From contig JAHFLG010000028.1 of the NCBI GenBank assembly GCA_023244975.1, positions 1 through 13,226 on the forward strand: a DNA stretch of 13,226 nt, given 5' to 3'. Numbering within the stretch: the first letter of the stretch is position 1; each line of letters begins with the position of its first letter. A program made the position numbers and the translations under genes. The DNA comes from Candidatus Harrisonbacteria bacterium (GTDB taxonomy: Bacteria > Patescibacteriota > Minisyncoccia > UBA6257 > 1-14-0-10-44-23). Shown piece after piece: positions 12,710 to 13,226 of this stretch. The notes beneath the pieces were generated by a model. That model was not told the origin of the DNA and made no database searches. It saw only the letters and a program-made list of their open reading frames with translations.

Positions 12710-13226
12710 ATGAATGATTACCAGATTGTTGCCGGCCTTGCGGGGAAAAGTCACCTTCTTGATCTGATTGGAATTTTTTTGGCGGGCTACCTGGCCTATA
12801 TTTTGATAGCAATATTTCTCGTTATTTTATTTGTTCAAAAGGATTGGCGCCGTAGGTTGCAACTTACCTTATTCTCGGTTTTTTCGTTACTCGTTTCAAT
12901 GGGTATTATTAAAACTGCCTTGAACTACTTTTTTTTCCGCGAGCGGCCTTTCGTGGTCTATAACTTTACTCCGCTCCTCAGCCACGCCGCTAGCGACCCT
13001 TCATTTCCATCCGGCCACGCGATTGCCTTTTTTACGCTGGCGACGCTGATGTTTTTCTGGATAGATCGGAAGTGGGGAGTCTGGTTCTATATTGCCGCGG
13101 TCCTGATTGCCGTGGCGCGCGTCTTTGTGGGCGTGCATTTCCCCTTAGACGTCATCGCCGGCGCCTTGATTGGATTTGTGACCCCATTTTTGGTACGATT
13201 GGTCTTACCTAAAACCTTTGTACAGT
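12710..13226 (+). CDS. PAP2-family phosphatase, BcrC-like undecaprenyl-diphosphatase (5' part)
   Basis: The frame is open from ATG 12710 to the window edge (172 full codons, no stop), so the gene continues outside. Enzymes of this type dephosphorylate undecaprenyl diphosphate on the outer face of the membrane, recycling the lipid carrier used by MraY. The start 'NDYQIVAGLAGKSHLLDLIG' resembles BcrC proteins. The three phosphatase motifs are present: RERP with R79-P80, P100-S-G-H103, and R137-x5-H143-x3-D147, including the catalytic His pair and Asp. At least four to five hydrophobic segments are seen (about 19-42, 52-70, 104-117, 124-142, 148-165). Other PAP2 lipid phosphatases cannot be excluded. 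The gene links this end of the window to the envelope block at the start. Confidence 0.88.
   Translation, partial: MNDYQIVAGLAGKSHLLDLIGIFLAGYLAYILIAIFLVILFVQKDWRRRLQLTLFSVFSLLVSMGIIKTALNYFFFRERPFVVYNFTPLLSHAASDPSFPSGHAIAFFTLATLMFFWIDRKWGVWFYIAAVLIAVARVFVGVHFPLDVIAGALIGFVTPFLVRLVLPKTFVQ

Noticed and set aside
1..13226. CRISPR arrays, tRNA or rRNA genes, insertion sequences, phage or defence genes
   Set aside because: No regularly spaced repeats, no cloverleaf or rRNA-like sequence and no transposase, integrase or nuclease gene could be found; all long frames are accounted for by housekeeping genes plus one unknown.

Overview
The window is bacterial, uses the standard code (TAA, TAG and TGA all serve as stops) and is gene-dense. 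Every gene is on the + strand and the longest gene-free stretch is 194 bases. The gene set, compact intergenic spaces, scarcity of Shine-Dalgarno sites, and style of MraY, RodA, bS6 and RpoB sequences resemble Patescibacteria/CPR genomes, perhaps of Parcubacteria type. This placement is an inference from pattern recognition, not from a marker phylogeny.

Region 1 (1-4509) is an envelope block: the 3' end of a D-Ala-D-Ala carboxypeptidase, mraY (lipid I synthesis), an unrecognised membrane-anchored protein with a four-cysteine DCGG motif, rodA (SEDS glycan polymerase) and mltG (lytic transglycosylase that ends glycan strands). Together they cover precursor synthesis, polymerisation, strand termination and peptide trimming. 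Region 2 (4510-11514) is the RNA polymerase operon rpoB-rpoC. It has its own strong promoter and a 150-nt structured leader with a candidate attenuator, and it lacks the usual upstream rplJ-rplL. Region 3 (11556-12690) is the classical rpsF-ssb-rpsR cluster (bS6, SSB, zinc-type bS18) without rplI behind rpsR. Region 4 (12710 to the end) is the 5' part of a BcrC-like PAP2 undecaprenyl-diphosphatase, which returns the theme to cell-wall lipid carrier recycling.

Two patterns stand out. First, several genes carry a -10 hexamer only 5-11 bases before the ATG and no Shine-Dalgarno. For the DCGG protein and the PAP2 gene an extended -10 places the predicted +1 exactly on the A of ATG, which suggests leaderless mRNAs. 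Second, a 15-bp palindrome, TCCGCC-AAA-GGCGGA, occurs as an in-frame tandem pair in rpoC and nearly intact in rpoB. In both genes it reads Ser-Ala-Lys-Gly-Gly and lies in a loop that is variable in the family, so it looks like a protein-coding palindromic repeat inserted into essential genes.
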